A stretch of DNA of 64,000 nt. It comes from Mycobacteroides immunogenum (GTDB lineage: Bacteria > Actinomycetota > Actinomycetes > Mycobacteriales > Mycobacteriaceae). This document shows, piece by piece, positions 30,558 to 41,448 of the stretch. Positions within the stretch are counted from its first letter, which is position 1. Every line of letters begins with the position of its first letter. The position numbers and the translations under genes were made by a program. The notes under the pieces were generated by a model. It was given only the letters and a program-made list of their open reading frames with translations. It was not told where the DNA came from and made no database searches. The stretch lies in contig NZ_CP011530.1 in the NCBI RefSeq assembly GCF_001605725.1, positions 2,976,001 through 3,040,000 on the forward strand. Reading direction: 5' to 3'.

Positions 30558-31322
30558 TCAGTGAGCCGAGTCGGGAAGCCGGCCGGCGGTCACCGGGTCC
30601 GCGGCATCGCCTGCCGGGGCGGCCGAACGTGCCGCCGCCAACTGGTCGCGCTGTGTTACGAACCGCTGAAGCAAGGTCACCGCGCTGACGATGGACACGA
30701 CCAGAAGGGTGGGGCCGATCGCGACGATCAGAATCTGTGAGACGTCTACCGACAACGTGAAGATCAGGAAGATCGCCAGCGCCGGAAACATGCCGCAGAG
30801 CAGGCCCAACCACAGACAGATCCGGGTGTGCAGCCCGTGCCAGTCCGCGATGTCCTGCTCCGTCCAGCCGCGCCCGGGCAACGCCCCGTCGGCCAGCCTC
30901 GGCGCGATCGCGCTCGCGAACTTCTTGGAGGCGGGCCTGCGCAGCAGCGCACTGACCACCAGTGACCACACGATCATGGACACCGGGATGAGCTCGGTGA
31001 CCTGCACGATGCGGGGGTTCTTGGTGGTGAACGCGACAGTCAGCGAGCAGGCCGCGGCGACGATCACCAGCCCGTTCACCGGTTCGAACTTGCGCTTGAT
31101 CGCCATGTTCAAGATCCCCTGCACGACGGCAGTGACGATCGCACCCGCCAGGGCGAGGTACGGGGTAACACCGAAGGCCCGCAGGGCGTAGTACGCGATG
31201 AGCGGAGGAAGCGTGTTTATCGCGGTGGTCTTGACGTACTCCCGCAGACTCGTCGGCGTTTCCGCGCTCACATCGCCTTGGTCCGGGGAAACACCGCCAT
31301 CACTGGGAACACGCTCAGCCAC
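30558..31322 (-). CDS. Integral membrane protein (VC0807/DUF3159-like)
   Basis: 254 residues with about six hydrophobic helices between a polar N-terminus and an Ala-rich charged C-terminus (LQRFVTQRDQLAAARSAAP). The central region (LPPLIAYYALRAFGVTPYLALAGAIVTAVVQG) resembles VC0807-type membrane proteins of unknown function; the family call is tentative. The GTG start follows a perfect TATGCT -10 box (31331-31336) by 8 nt, so it is likely leaderless. The promoter also carries a palindrome. Confidence 0.65.
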   Translation of the reverse strand: MAERVPSDGGVSPDQGDVSAETPTSLREYVKTTAINTLPPLIAYYALRAFGVTPYLALAGAIVTAVVQGILNMAIKRKFEPVNGLVIVAAACSLTVAFTTKNPRIVQVTELIPVSMIVWSLVVSALLRRPASKKFASAIAPRLADGALPGRGWTEQDIADWHGLHTRICLWLGLLCGMFPALAIFLIFTLSVDVSQILIVAIGPTLLVVSIVSAVTLLQRFVTQRDQLAAARSAAPAGDAADPVTAGRLPDSAH

Positions 31323-31325
31323 GAG

Positions 31326-31348
31326 AAATAAGCATAGCCTAGGCTTAT
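31326..31348 (-). promoter_or_regulatory. Palindromic promoter region of the membrane protein gene
   Basis: AATAAGC and GCTTATT (arms on the minus strand) surround AGCCTAGGCT, itself a perfect palindrome, and the whole overlaps the TATGCT -10 box. It looks like an operator. It shares 13 of 19 positions with the IdeR iron-box consensus, which is below what I would accept as an iron box. Confidence 0.4.
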
Positions 31349-31373
31349 TCGCTCTCGCAGCCTTCGGCTCCGG

Positions 31374-31727
31374 CTAGGCCTCTTGTTCGCGCAGCGCGGC
31401 CTCGACGTCGAGATCGCGGACCTGCTGCACCAAATCTGCCAACGACGCCGGAGGAAGCGCGCCCGGCTGGTTGAACACGAGCTGCCCCTGCTTGAACACC
31501 ATCAGCGTCGGGATGGACCGGATGTTCGCCGCCGACGCCAAGGCCTGTTCCGCCTCGGTATCCACCTTGGCGTGAACGACGTCCGGGTTGGCCTCCGAGG
31601 ATGCTTCGAACACCGGACCGAACTGGCGGCAAGGTCCGCACCACGACGCCCAGAAGTCGACCAGCACGATGTCGTTGTCGTGGATCAGATCATTGAACGC
31701 GTCCGCGGTGATGTCACGTGTTGCCAT
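31374..31727 (-). CDS. trxB1: Thioredoxin
   Basis: 117 residues, a classical thioredoxin with the redox-active motif WCGPC (in VDFWASWCGPCRQFGPVFE) and the cis-Pro in SIPTLMVFKQG. Cytosolic disulfide reductase working with thioredoxin reductase. The ATG at 31727 has GAGG 7 nt upstream; the longer frame from 31814 overlaps the preceding gene's coding region and has no matching residues. Rv1471 (trxB1) by position. Confidence 0.93.
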   Translation of the reverse strand: MATRDITADAFNDLIHDNDIVLVDFWASWCGPCRQFGPVFEASSEANPDVVHAKVDTEAEQALASAANIRSIPTLMVFKQGQLVFNQPGALPPASLADLVQQVRDLDVEAALREQEA

Positions 31728-31770
31728 GTTGTCCTCAACGCTCCCCAGGTGTCCGATGTTCCGCCAGCGC

Positions 31771-32898
31771 TCAGTAGAGCGAGGACAGTGCCTTACCGAT
31801 ATTGAATCCCACAAACTCGTCCTGCCTGCCGGCCCGCAGTTTGTTCACCCACTCCGGATCCGACAACAACGCGCGGCCGACCGCGATCACGTCGAACTCA
31901 TTGTTGGCGAACTGCCGCAATACCGCCTCAACCGGCGCGGGCTCGATATCGCGCACATCCGACGGCTTGAACTCGGTCTGCAGTCCCACCGAGCCGACCG
32001 CGATGACCGGCAGCCCCGACACGCGTTTGGTCCAGCCCGCCAGGCTCAGCTCTCCGTCGGCTCCCCCCAGATGTGGGAACGCGGGCACGTAGTGCCGGCG
32101 CGTGGACGGATGGAAAACATCCACACCGGCCTCGACCAGGGGCGCCAACAGACGTTCCAGCGCGGCCGGGCTGTCCGCCAGCGTGGCGGTGTAATCCGCC
32201 TGCTTCCATTGCGAAAATCGGTACAGGACCGGGAAATCCGGCCCGACAGCGGCACGTACTGCACGCACCACCTCCGCCGGGAAGCGCAACCGATCGGCTG
32301 CCGAGCCGCCATATCCGTCGGACCGGATGTTCGTGCGCTCCCAGAGGAACTGATCGAGCAGATAGCCGTGCGCGCCATGCAGCTCGACCGCATCGAACCC
32401 CGCATCGCGCGCGTTGCGGGCCGCCGTCGCGTACTGGTCGGCGAGCGGGGCCAGCTCCCCTGTCGCCAGCGCGCGCCCACTCGGTGACGCATCGCCCGCC
32501 AAACCCGACGGGCTCACCGACTCCACGTCGGGATTGAATTCCGGATCGGCGCCGCGCTCGACACCCTGATGCCAGAGCTGGGCCGCGATCACCGCGCCCT
32601 CCTGATGCACCGCCTCGGTGACCGCCGACCAGCCCGCCAGCGACTCATCCCCGGTCAGCCGGGGCACAGCGGACTGACCGCCCGCCGCCTCGTGCGGAAT
32701 GAAGACGCCCTCGGTGATGATCAGCCCCACACCACCGGCGGCACGGCGCCGGTAATACGCGGCCACATCCTCGCCGGGCACACCACCCGGCGACGCCGAC
32801 CGTGTCATCGGCGCCATCGCGAACCGGTTGGGCGCGGTCAGCGATTTGACGGTGAAGGGTTCAAACAACGGCGCTACGTCTGGTCTCACGTCGGTCAC
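31771..32898 (-). CDS. NADH:flavin oxidoreductase (Old Yellow Enzyme family)
   Basis: 375-residue FMN-dependent TIM-barrel reductase. Signature segments: PNRFAMAPMTR near the N-terminus, AQLWHQGVERG, the substrate-site ELHGAHGYLLDQFL, the following NIRSDGYGGS and FMN-phosphate binding VIAVGSVG / DVIAVGRALLSDP. It reduces activated alkenes such as enones, possibly in sterol or xenobiotic metabolism. A TAGTTT -10 box lies 8 nt before the GTG start, suggesting a leaderless mRNA. It lies 43 nt before thioredoxin and may be cotranscribed with it. Confidence 0.9.
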   Translation of the reverse strand: MTDVRPDVAPLFEPFTVKSLTAPNRFAMAPMTRSASPGGVPGEDVAAYYRRRAAGGVGLIITEGVFIPHEAAGGQSAVPRLTGDESLAGWSAVTEAVHQEGAVIAAQLWHQGVERGADPEFNPDVESVSPSGLAGDASPSGRALATGELAPLADQYATAARNARDAGFDAVELHGAHGYLLDQFLWERTNIRSDGYGGSAADRLRFPAEVVRAVRAAVGPDFPVLYRFSQWKQADYTATLADSPAALERLLAPLVEAGVDVFHPSTRRHYVPAFPHLGGADGELSLAGWTKRVSGLPVIAVGSVGLQTEFKPSDVRDIEPAPVEAVLRQFANNEFDVIAVGRALLSDPEWVNKLRAGRQDEFVGFNIGKALSSLY

Positions 32899-32951
32899 GA
32901 GGTGTCAAACTACGCCGGGAGGGCATCCATTCCGGGATAACGTGGTCAACC

Positions 32952-33716
32952 ATGTCACCAAATCTGTGGCCCCGGCCCGCGCTCCTGGTGATCGCCGGCG
33001 CCGTCGTGTTGTCCACCGCGGCGTGCGCGGGGTCCGAGAACAAACCCACGGCATCTTCGCCCGGCCCCGCGTCGACAACCGTGACACGTCACGCCGGTGG
33101 CCATGATCGGGTGGGCGGTCTGATCTCCTCGGTGTCCGGCCACACCATCCAGGTGAAAACCCCGGACGGCACCGCCGATATCGACTTCAACACGATGACG
33201 AAGCTCACCGAGGTGCAACCCGGCGAACTTTCGGACGTCATCGTCGGCAGCTGTGTCAGCGTGCTCGCGGCGCCCGCCGACGCGTCGGATGCCATCACCG
33301 CACAGCGGGTGCAGATCAGTGCCGCCGAGGACAATAAATGCGCTGTCGATACGCCGCCCGGTGGTGCGCCACCGCCGGGCATAGCACCGGGGCCGCCTCC
33401 CGCCGGCCCGGAGGGACCGCCCCCGGGCGCACCGCCTTTCGACGGCCCCACCGTGCACGGCGCTGTCGCGTCCGTCAACGGCAACACGATCGTCGTCACC
33501 AACACCGACCCCACCGGCGCGGCGGAGATTCAGAGCAATATCGCCGTGACCGCCGACACCAAATACGACAAGCGCCAGCCGGTGGAGGCCACCGTCATCG
33601 CCACTGGCAAATGCGCGGACGCCCGAGGCACCAAGGACGCGCAGGGAGTACTGCAGGCCACCAAGATCAACCTCGGCCCCGCCGCCGATGAAAGGTGCGG
33701 ACCGCCAGTACGGTGA
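32952..33716 (+). CDS. DUF5666-type lipoprotein (paralogue 1)
   Basis: 254 residues with a lipoprotein signal peptide (LLVIAGAVVLSTAAC; lipidated Cys near 25). Two beta-barrel-like repeats follow: GLISSVSGHTIQVKTPDGTADIDF and, after a Pro/Gly-rich linker of about 35 residues, VHGAVASVNGNTIVVTN; each ends with a Cys-containing block (VGSCVSV, TGKCADA). This repeat resembles DUF5666. Role unknown; periplasmic. A TAACGT -10 box 8 nt before the ATG suggests a leaderless mRNA. A paralogue lies at 34327, with one acetyltransferase gene between them. Confidence 0.75.
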   Translation: MSPNLWPRPALLVIAGAVVLSTAACAGSENKPTASSPGPASTTVTRHAGGHDRVGGLISSVSGHTIQVKTPDGTADIDFNTMTKLTEVQPGELSDVIVGSCVSVLAAPADASDAITAQRVQISAAEDNKCAVDTPPGGAPPPGIAPGPPPAGPEGPPPGAPPFDGPTVHGAVASVNGNTIVVTNTDPTGAAEIQSNIAVTADTKYDKRQPVEATVIATGKCADARGTKDAQGVLQATKINLGPAADERCGPPVR

Positions 33717-33722
33717 ATCCGT

Positions 33723-34217
33723 ATGGATATCCGCCATGCCAGGCCTGCCGACCATCCGGCGATCAAAAACGCCATCCCCCGATGGTGGGCCGGTTCGCGC
33801 ACCCAGGAACAGGCGCGCGAACTCAGCCTGCTCGTACCGCCACTCTTCCTGCAGCACTTCGGTTCCACCAGTTGGATCGCGCAAGAGAAGGATGCGTTGG
33901 CGGGCTTCTTGATCGGTTTTCATTCCGCCGATCACGACGAGCAGGCATACATACATTTTGTCGGCGTCGATCCCGCACACCGCGGTCATGGAGTAGCCCG
34001 ACATCTCTACGAGCTGTTCTTCACTCAGGCCCGCGAGGCCGGCCGCAACACCGTCAAGGCGATCACATCACCACGCAACACCGGATCGATCAGCTATCAC
34101 CTTGCGCTCGGATTCGAGCCCCAATCGGGAGATAAGGAGGTAGCCGGTTTACCCGTACATACCGACTACGACGGCCCCGGCCAAGATCGCATCTGTTTCG
34201 TCCGGAAGCTCGCGTGA
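33723..34217 (+). CDS. GNAT-family N-acetyltransferase
   Basis: 164 residues. The acetyl-CoA pyrophosphate loop is VDPAHRGHGVARHLYELF, preceded by the beta-4 strand AYIHFVGV and followed by NTGSISYHLALGFEPQ, all typical of GNAT enzymes. The substrate is unknown. The start is 6 nt after the upstream lipoprotein stop, so translation is probably coupled. It sits between two paralogous lipoprotein genes. Confidence 0.88.
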   Translation: MDIRHARPADHPAIKNAIPRWWAGSRTQEQARELSLLVPPLFLQHFGSTSWIAQEKDALAGFLIGFHSADHDEQAYIHFVGVDPAHRGHGVARHLYELFFTQAREAGRNTVKAITSPRNTGSISYHLALGFEPQSGDKEVAGLPVHTDYDGPGQDRICFVRKLA

Positions 34218-34326
34218 ACCCGCACGCACGATGCAACCCACAGCAACTTCTCACACAGCCCGGAGCACAACCTCAGCCTGCGCAAGCACGCTGAGGTGTC
34301 CTATTCGCCGACCATGGAGAACATCG

Positions 34327-35094
34327 ATGTCCCCAACCCAGACGTTTGCCCAGCCACGATCCGTTCGCGGAGCGTTGTTCACACTCGCCGGACTGACGGC
34401 ATTCTCGATCGCCGCGTGCGGTGCACCCAGCAGCACCACCGGTGCCTCCACCACATCGTCGGCGCCCACCTCCTCATCCGCACATGGCGAACACAACGGA
34501 AAAGACCACGTCGCCGGGCTCATCGCGTCCGTATCGGGTAACACCATCCAGGTCACCAAGAAGGACGGCAGCGCGACCGTCGACTTCAGCCAGTCGACGA
34601 AGGTTTCCGAGATCTCCGCCGCGCAACTGTCGGACGTCACCGCGGGCAGCTGTATCGCGGCCATGACTCAACAGGACACCAGCCCCGCGACGGCACGGCG
34701 CGTGATGATCTGGCCGGCCGCGGACGGCAACTGCACCGCTGAACATGCCAAGGAGCAGCAGGAGTCGTCCTCCCCGGCTCCGACGTCCGGCAAACGCCCC
34801 GAGCATCAGGCCGTGCGTGGCACCGTCGCCTCGGTCAGCGGGAACACCATCACGGTGACCGGCGCCGACTCCAACGGCGGAGCGGCAGGCCCGACAACCG
34901 TGACCGTCACCAACGACACCACCTACGCCAAGCGGACACCGGCGGATCACAACGCCATAGTCGCGGGCAAGTGCGTCGCCGCGCACGGGGCCAACGACGC
35001 GTCAGGGAATCTGCAGGCCGCCAGCATCACCCTGCGGGCCGCCAAGGACGGCGCATGTGAGGGCGGCGGCCACGAGGGCCACCACCAGCGCTAG
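34327..35094 (+). CDS. DUF5666-type lipoprotein (paralogue 2)
   Basis: 255 residues from the ATG at 34327 (GGAGA ribosome-binding site 9 nt upstream). Signal peptide LFTLAGLTAFSIAAC with the lipidated Cys near 37, a Ser/Thr-rich linker, then two repeats: GLIASVSGNTIQVTKKDGS and VRGTVASVSGNTITVTGAD, each closed by a Cys block (TAGSCIAA, VAGKCVAA). The C-terminus is Gly/His-rich (GGGHEGHHQR), which could bind metal. It is clearly paralogous to the gene at 32952. Its stop shares CTAG with the convergent sufT. Confidence 0.76.
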   Translation: MSPTQTFAQPRSVRGALFTLAGLTAFSIAACGAPSSTTGASTTSSAPTSSSAHGEHNGKDHVAGLIASVSGNTIQVTKKDGSATVDFSQSTKVSEISAAQLSDVTAGSCIAAMTQQDTSPATARRVMIWPAADGNCTAEHAKEQQESSSPAPTSGKRPEHQAVRGTVASVSGNTITVTGADSNGGAAGPTTVTVTNDTTYAKRTPADHNAIVAGKCVAAHGANDASGNLQAASITLRAAKDGACEGGGHEGHHQR

Positions 35095-35435
35095 ACGGTG
35101 AAGCCGAGGGCCCGGAGCTGCTCCCGACCATCGTCGGTGATCTTGTCCGGGCCCCACGGCGGCACCCAGACCCAGTTGATCTTGATCTCCTTGACCAGTC
35201 CCGCGCCGACCAGCGCGTTGCGCGACTGATCCTCGATGACATCGGTGAGCGGACACGCCGCCGAGGTCAATGTCATGTCGATGACCGCGACCTTCCCGGT
35301 CTCGCTCTCCTCGACGTTCAGCCCATACACCAGGCCCAGGTCGACGACGTTGATACCGAGCTCGGGGTCGACGACGTCACGCATCGCCTCCTCCACGTCC
35401 TCGAGGAGCTTTACTTCTTCTGATACCTCGGTCAT
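35091..35435 (-). CDS. sufT: SufT-type DUF59 (MIP18-like) Fe-S maturation factor
   Basis: 114 residues from the ATG at 35435 (GAGGTG site; ATGA overlap with sufU). DUF59/MIP18 fold with the DPELGINVVDLGLVYG motif, the conserved TSAACPL Cys loop and a C-terminal WVPPWGPDKIT. Such proteins help load Fe-S clusters onto apoproteins. It is the last gene of the suf operon. Rv1466 is the counterpart. Confidence 0.93.
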   Translation of the reverse strand: MTEVSEEVKLLEDVEEAMRDVVDPELGINVVDLGLVYGLNVEESETGKVAVIDMTLTSAACPLTDVIEDQSRNALVGAGLVKEIKINWVWVPPWGPDKITDDGREQLRALGFTV

Positions 35436-35883
35436 CGGTTCACCTCGTGATGTTCGGTTGCCTGTACCAACGCGTCCTTGAACGCCATCCATCCTAGGAG
35501 CGCGCACTTGACGCGGGCCGGATAGCGCGAAACCCCAGCGAAAGCAATACCGTCGCCGATGATGTCCTCGTCGCCATCGATGGTGCCGCGTGACGAGATC
35601 ATCTCGTTGAAGGAGGCCACCGTCTTGAGCGCCTCGTCCACCGTCAACCCGATCACCTGATCGGTCAGCACCGAGGTCGCGGCCTGGCTGATGGAGCAGC
35701 CCTGCCCGTCATAGGACACGTCGGCGATTGTGTTGTCGTCCAAGGTGACTCGCAGTGTGACCTCATCACCACAGGTGGGGTTCACGTGATGCACCTCGGC
35801 CGCGAAGGGTTCGCGCAGCCCGCGATGATGCGGATGCTTGTAGTGATCCAGGATGACTTCCTGGTACATCTGCTCCAGGCGCA

Positions 35884-35884
<1 letters not shown>
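35432..35884 (-). CDS. sufU: Sulfur-transfer protein SufU
   Basis: 150 residues of the IscU-like fold specialised as a Zn-dependent sulfur acceptor from SufS in Gram-positives. The three Cys that bind Zn are in NPTCGDEVT, GQGCSIS and ARVKCALLGW; between the second and third lies the insertion typical of SufU. It overlaps sufS by 1 nt (TAATG) and sufT by 4 nt. Rv1465 counterpart. Confidence 0.94.
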
Positions 35885-37909
<2,025 letters not shown>

Positions 37910-37936
37910 GAGTTGCTTTCTATCTACGAGTTCGAC

Positions 37937-39097
37937 TTAGTTCGCGTTCGCTTGCAGTTCTTGTTCGACGGCCTCGGTGAGGCGGTCACGTACCGACTCG
38001 ACACCGATCCGGCCAATGATGTCCTGGAAGAAGCCGCGCACGACCAGACGGCGTGCGTCCTCCTCCGGAATACCCCGCGAGCGCAGGTAGAACAGTTGCT
38101 CGTCATCGAATCTGCCGGTGGCGCTGGCATGTCCGGCCCCGGCGATCTCCCCGGTCTCGATCTCCAGGTTCGGAACCGAATCCGCGCGGGCCCCATCGGT
38201 GAGGATCAGGTTGCGGTTCAGCTCGAAGGTGTCGGTTCCGGTCGCCTCGGCGCGGATGAGCACGTCGCCGATCCACACGGTGTGCGCGTCGGGCTTATCC
38301 GAAGACGGATTGCCCTGCAGCGCACCCTTGTACACAACATTCGACTTGCAGTTCGGCTGGGCGTGATCGACCAGCAGGCGGTGCTCGAAGAACTGTCCCT
38401 CGTCGGCGTAGTAGAGACCCAGCAGCTCGGCGTCGCCGCCCGGCGCACCGAAACGGACGGTGCCGGTCAGACGCACCAGGTCACCGCCGAGGGTGACGGC
38501 GATGTGTCGCAACACCGCATCCTTGCCCAGCTTGGCGTGATGGGTGGTCACGTGGACCGCGTCATCAGCCCAGTCGGCAATCGACACCACGGTCAGCCGG
38601 GCCGCGGCGTCCACTACGAATTCGACGTTCTCGGCATAGGTTCCGCTGCCGCGATAGTCGATCACCACCACCGACTCGGACAGTTCACCGGCGCGGACCT
38701 GGGTGTGGCCGTAAGCGACCTGCCCTTCGCCGGGGCCGGTGAGGGCGATCTCGATCGGATCGGCGACTGCTTGCTGTTTGCCGACCGAAATCACGGTCGC
38801 CTTTAGGAATGACGAATACGCCTGCGCCGCTACCCGATCCGACGGCACGCCACCCTGACCGAGTCGTTCATCGGAACGCTCGACAGTTTCGACGGTCACG
38901 CTGTCGCTGGCGTTCACGGATACGGCGGCCGGTGCTGTCGCGACGGCCGTCCCGTCATGCAGGCCACGCAGGCGGCGCAACGGGGTGAACCGCCACAGCT
39001 CGTCGCGGCCGCCGGGCACCTCGAATGCCTCGACGTCGTAGGAGCTGAACAGCTCGCCCTTATTGGTTCCCTCGACCGCTTCAGTCAACTGGCTCAT
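37937..39097 (-). CDS. sufD: Fe-S scaffold subunit SufD
   Basis: 386 residues: helical N-domain, then the right-handed beta-helix core and the conserved C-terminal SufBD segment ([35 protein letters not shown]). Paralogue of SufB and its partner on the scaffold, with SufC. Overlaps sufB by 4 nt (ATGA). Rv1462. Confidence 0.95.
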   Translation of the reverse strand: MSQLTEAVEGTNKGELFSSYDVEAFEVPGGRDELWRFTPLRRLRGLHDGTAVATAPAAVSVNASDSVTVETVERSDERLGQGGVPSDRVAAQAYSSFLKATVISVGKQQAVADPIEIALTGPGEGQVAYGHTQVRAGELSESVVVIDYRGSGTYAENVEFVVDAAARLTVVSIADWADDAVHVTTHHAKLGKDAVLRHIAVTLGGDLVRLTGTVRFGAPGGDAELLGLYYADEGQFFEHRLLVDHAQPNCKSNVVYKGALQGNPSSDKPDAHTVWIGDVLIRAEATGTDTFELNRNLILTDGARADSVPNLEIETGEIAGAGHASATGRFDDEQLFYLRSRGIPEEDARRLVVRGFFQDIIGRIGVESVRDRLTEAVEQELQANAN

Positions 39098-40521
39098 CCC
39101 ACCGCACCTTCCATTTGCAGCTCGATGAGGCGGTTGAGCTCGAGCGCGTACTCCATCGGCAGTTCCTTGGCGATGGGCTCGACGAACCCACGCACCACCA
39201 TGGCCATCGCCTCGTCCTCGGTGAGGCCGCGGCTCATCAGGTAGAACAACTGATCCTCGCTGACCTTCGAGACCGTGGCCTCGTGGCCCATCGTGACGTC
39301 GTCCTCGCGGATATCCACATACGGGTAGGTGTCACTGCGGCTGATCGTGTCGACAAGCAGCGCATCACATTTCACCGATGAATGCGATCCGTGCGCACCC
39401 TTGTTGACCTGCACCAGGCCACGGTAGGAAGCGCGGCCGCCGCCGCGGGCCACCGACTTGGAGACGATGGTCGAAGACGTCTTCGGGGCCAGATGCAGCA
39501 TCTTGGCGCCGGTGTCCTGGTGCTGACCCTCGCCGGCGAACGCCACCGAAAGCACCTCACCCTTGGCGTGCTCACCGGTCATCCAGACCGCCGGGTACTT
39601 CATGGTGACCTTGGACCCGATGTTGCCGTCGATCCACTCCATGGTGGCGCCGGCCTCGGCGCGGGCACGCTTGGTCACCAGGTTGTAGACGTTGTTGGAC
39701 CAGTTCTGAATGGTCGTGTACCGCACGCGCGCATTCGGCTTCACGATGATCTCCACCACGGCCGAGTGCAGCGAATCCGACTTGTAGATCGGGGCAGTAC
39801 ATCCCTCGACGTAGTGCACATAGGAGCCTTCGTCGGCGATGATGAGCGTCCGCTCGAACTGACCCATGTTCTCGGTGTTGATCCGGAAGTAGGCCTGCAG
39901 CGGGATGTCCACGTGCACACCCGGCGGCACGTAGATGAACGAGCCTCCCGACCACACCGCGGTGTTGAGCGCCGAGAACTTGTTGTCACCGGCGGGGATC
40001 ACGCTGCCGAAGTACTCCTTGAAGATCTCCGGATGCTCGCGCAGGCCCGAGTCGGTGTCCAGGAAGATGACGCCCTGGGATTCGAGATCCTCACGGATCG
40101 AGTGGTAAACGACTTCCGATTCGTACTGCGCCGCGACACCGGCCACCAGCCGCTGCTTCTCCGCCTCGGGGATGCCGAGCCGGTCGTAAGTGTTCTTGAT
40201 GTCCTCGGGCAGCTCGTCCCAGGACGCGGCCTGCTTCTCACTGGAGCGCACGAAATATTTGATGTTGTCGAAGTCGATGCCATCGAGGTTGGAACCCCAG
40301 TTGGGCATGGGCTTCTTGTCGAAGGTGCGCAATGCCTTGAGGCGAACGTCCAGCATCCATTCGGGCTCGTTCTTCTTTCCCGAGATATCACGGACCACGG
40401 CCTCGGAGAGCCCACGCTGCGCACTGGCCCCCGCGACATCGGAGTCCGACCAGCCATAGCCGTACGTGCCCAGCGACGCAATGGTTTCGTCCTGGGTCAA
40501 GACCTCACGTTCGAGGGTCAT
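39094..40521 (-). CDS. sufB: Fe-S scaffold subunit SufB, intein-free
   Basis: 475 residues, the full-length scaffold subunit on which the cluster is built. N-terminal SufB region ([20 protein letters not shown]), beta-helix core and C-terminal [21 protein letters not shown]. Unlike M. tuberculosis Rv1461, which carries an intein, the frame is continuous, so no intein is present. The ATG at 40521 has an AGAAGGAG site 6 nt upstream; a longer frame to 40743 only overlaps sufR. Confidence 0.96.
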   Translation of the reverse strand: MTLEREVLTQDETIASLGTYGYGWSDSDVAGASAQRGLSEAVVRDISGKKNEPEWMLDVRLKALRTFDKKPMPNWGSNLDGIDFDNIKYFVRSSEKQAASWDELPEDIKNTYDRLGIPEAEKQRLVAGVAAQYESEVVYHSIREDLESQGVIFLDTDSGLREHPEIFKEYFGSVIPAGDNKFSALNTAVWSGGSFIYVPPGVHVDIPLQAYFRINTENMGQFERTLIIADEGSYVHYVEGCTAPIYKSDSLHSAVVEIIVKPNARVRYTTIQNWSNNVYNLVTKRARAEAGATMEWIDGNIGSKVTMKYPAVWMTGEHAKGEVLSVAFAGEGQHQDTGAKMLHLAPKTSSTIVSKSVARGGGRASYRGLVQVNKGAHGSHSSVKCDALLVDTISRSDTYPYVDIREDDVTMGHEATVSKVSEDQLFYLMSRGLTEDEAMAMVVRGFVEPIAKELPMEYALELNRLIELQMEGAVG

Positions 40522-40532
40522 CGTGACTCCTT

Positions 40533-41315
40533 CTACTCGTTCGACATCCGGTGCGGGCTGGGCACCGGGACAGGGCTGCTGTGTTCGGGGCTGCTGTGCA
40601 GCGGCACGTGGGTGGTACAGGCACAGTCGCCGTTGGCGATGGTCGCCAAACGCTGTACATGTGTTCCCAACACCGCGGCGAAGGCCTGCTGTTCCGCCTC
40701 GCACAATTCGGGGAACTCCGCCGCGACATGCGACACCGGGCAATGATGTTGGCAGATCTGCACGCCCTGCAGAAATCCACCGGAGCCACCCACCTTCTGA
40801 GTGGAGGCGGCATACCCCGCGCGGGTCAGCGCATCGGCCACCTGGCCGACGGCCGCGGGCAGATCGTCCTGGGGGGCTCCGATCGTGAGATCGCCCAGGA
40901 TCGCGTCGATCCGGCGCCGCGCGAAGGTGCGCACCGCCTCGTCGCCGCCGATTTCACGCAGCTGACGCATGGCCGCCGAGGCCAGGTCGTCATAGGCATG
41001 GTTCAACTTGGCGCGGCCATCGGCCGTGAGCTGAAATCGCTTGGCCGGGCGGCCCCGACCGTTGTGCTGCCAGGAGGCGGCGGGATTCGAGACTGCATCA
41101 CCGGCATCGATGAGCGCGTCCAGGTGCCGGCGCACGCCCGCGGCCGACAGGCCGAGCCGCTCGCCGATCTCACCTGCAGTGACAGGCCCCGATTCGAGAA
41201 GCAGGCGAACCACCGCAGCCCGGGTCTGCCCCTCGGTGGATACGGCCGGGGCAGCGTTCAGCGCCGGCGCTGCCGTGGCGGCAGCCCCTGCTGAAACACC
41301 CGAACCGAATTTCAC
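40533..41315 (-). CDS. sufR: SufR, Fe-S cluster-sensing repressor of the suf operon
   Basis: 260 residues from the GTG at 41315. N-terminal winged HTH ([26 protein letters not shown], then [16 protein letters not shown]), central Arg-rich dimer region, C-terminal Cys cluster: [18 protein letters not shown] and [10 protein letters not shown], the ligands expected for the [4Fe-4S] sensor. It represses suf when its cluster is intact. It is first in the operon, 11 nt ahead of sufB. A TTG at 41333 would add six residues. The operator covers its start codon. Rv1460. Confidence 0.93.
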   Translation of the reverse strand: MKFGSGVSAGAAATAAPALNAAPAVSTEGQTRAAVVRLLLESGPVTAGEIGERLGLSAAGVRRHLDALIDAGDAVSNPAASWQHNGRGRPAKRFQLTADGRAKLNHAYDDLASAAMRQLREIGGDEAVRTFARRRIDAILGDLTIGAPQDDLPAAVGQVADALTRAGYAASTQKVGGSGGFLQGVQICQHHCPVSHVAAEFPELCEAEQQAFAAVLGTHVQRLATIANGDCACTTHVPLHSSPEHSSPVPVPSPHRMSNE

Positions 41316-41326
41316 AACACCAGTGT
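41312..41326 (-). promoter_or_regulatory. SufR operator ACACT-N5-TGTGA
   Basis: The minus strand reads ACACTGGTGTTGTGA, exactly the ACACT-N5-TGTGA site reported for M. tuberculosis SufR. It overlaps the GTG start codon of sufR, so binding would block elongation or a very short-leader promoter, giving autorepression of the whole suf operon. Confidence 0.75.
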
Positions 41327-41448
41327 GACGCAATTCGGAATGCCACGTCTAGCAAGGGTTACCTATGTTGACCGGCACCCGGCCTGCCGGACAGGCCCTG
41401 CCCGACTGGTTCCGCGGCACGAGCGCACCGGGCCGATACGCTGCTGGC

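Noticed and set aside
31326..31348. IdeR iron box upstream of the DUF3159-like gene
   Set aside because: Only 13 of 19 positions match and the outer arms differ; real iron boxes are usually closer. Kept only as a generic palindrome.
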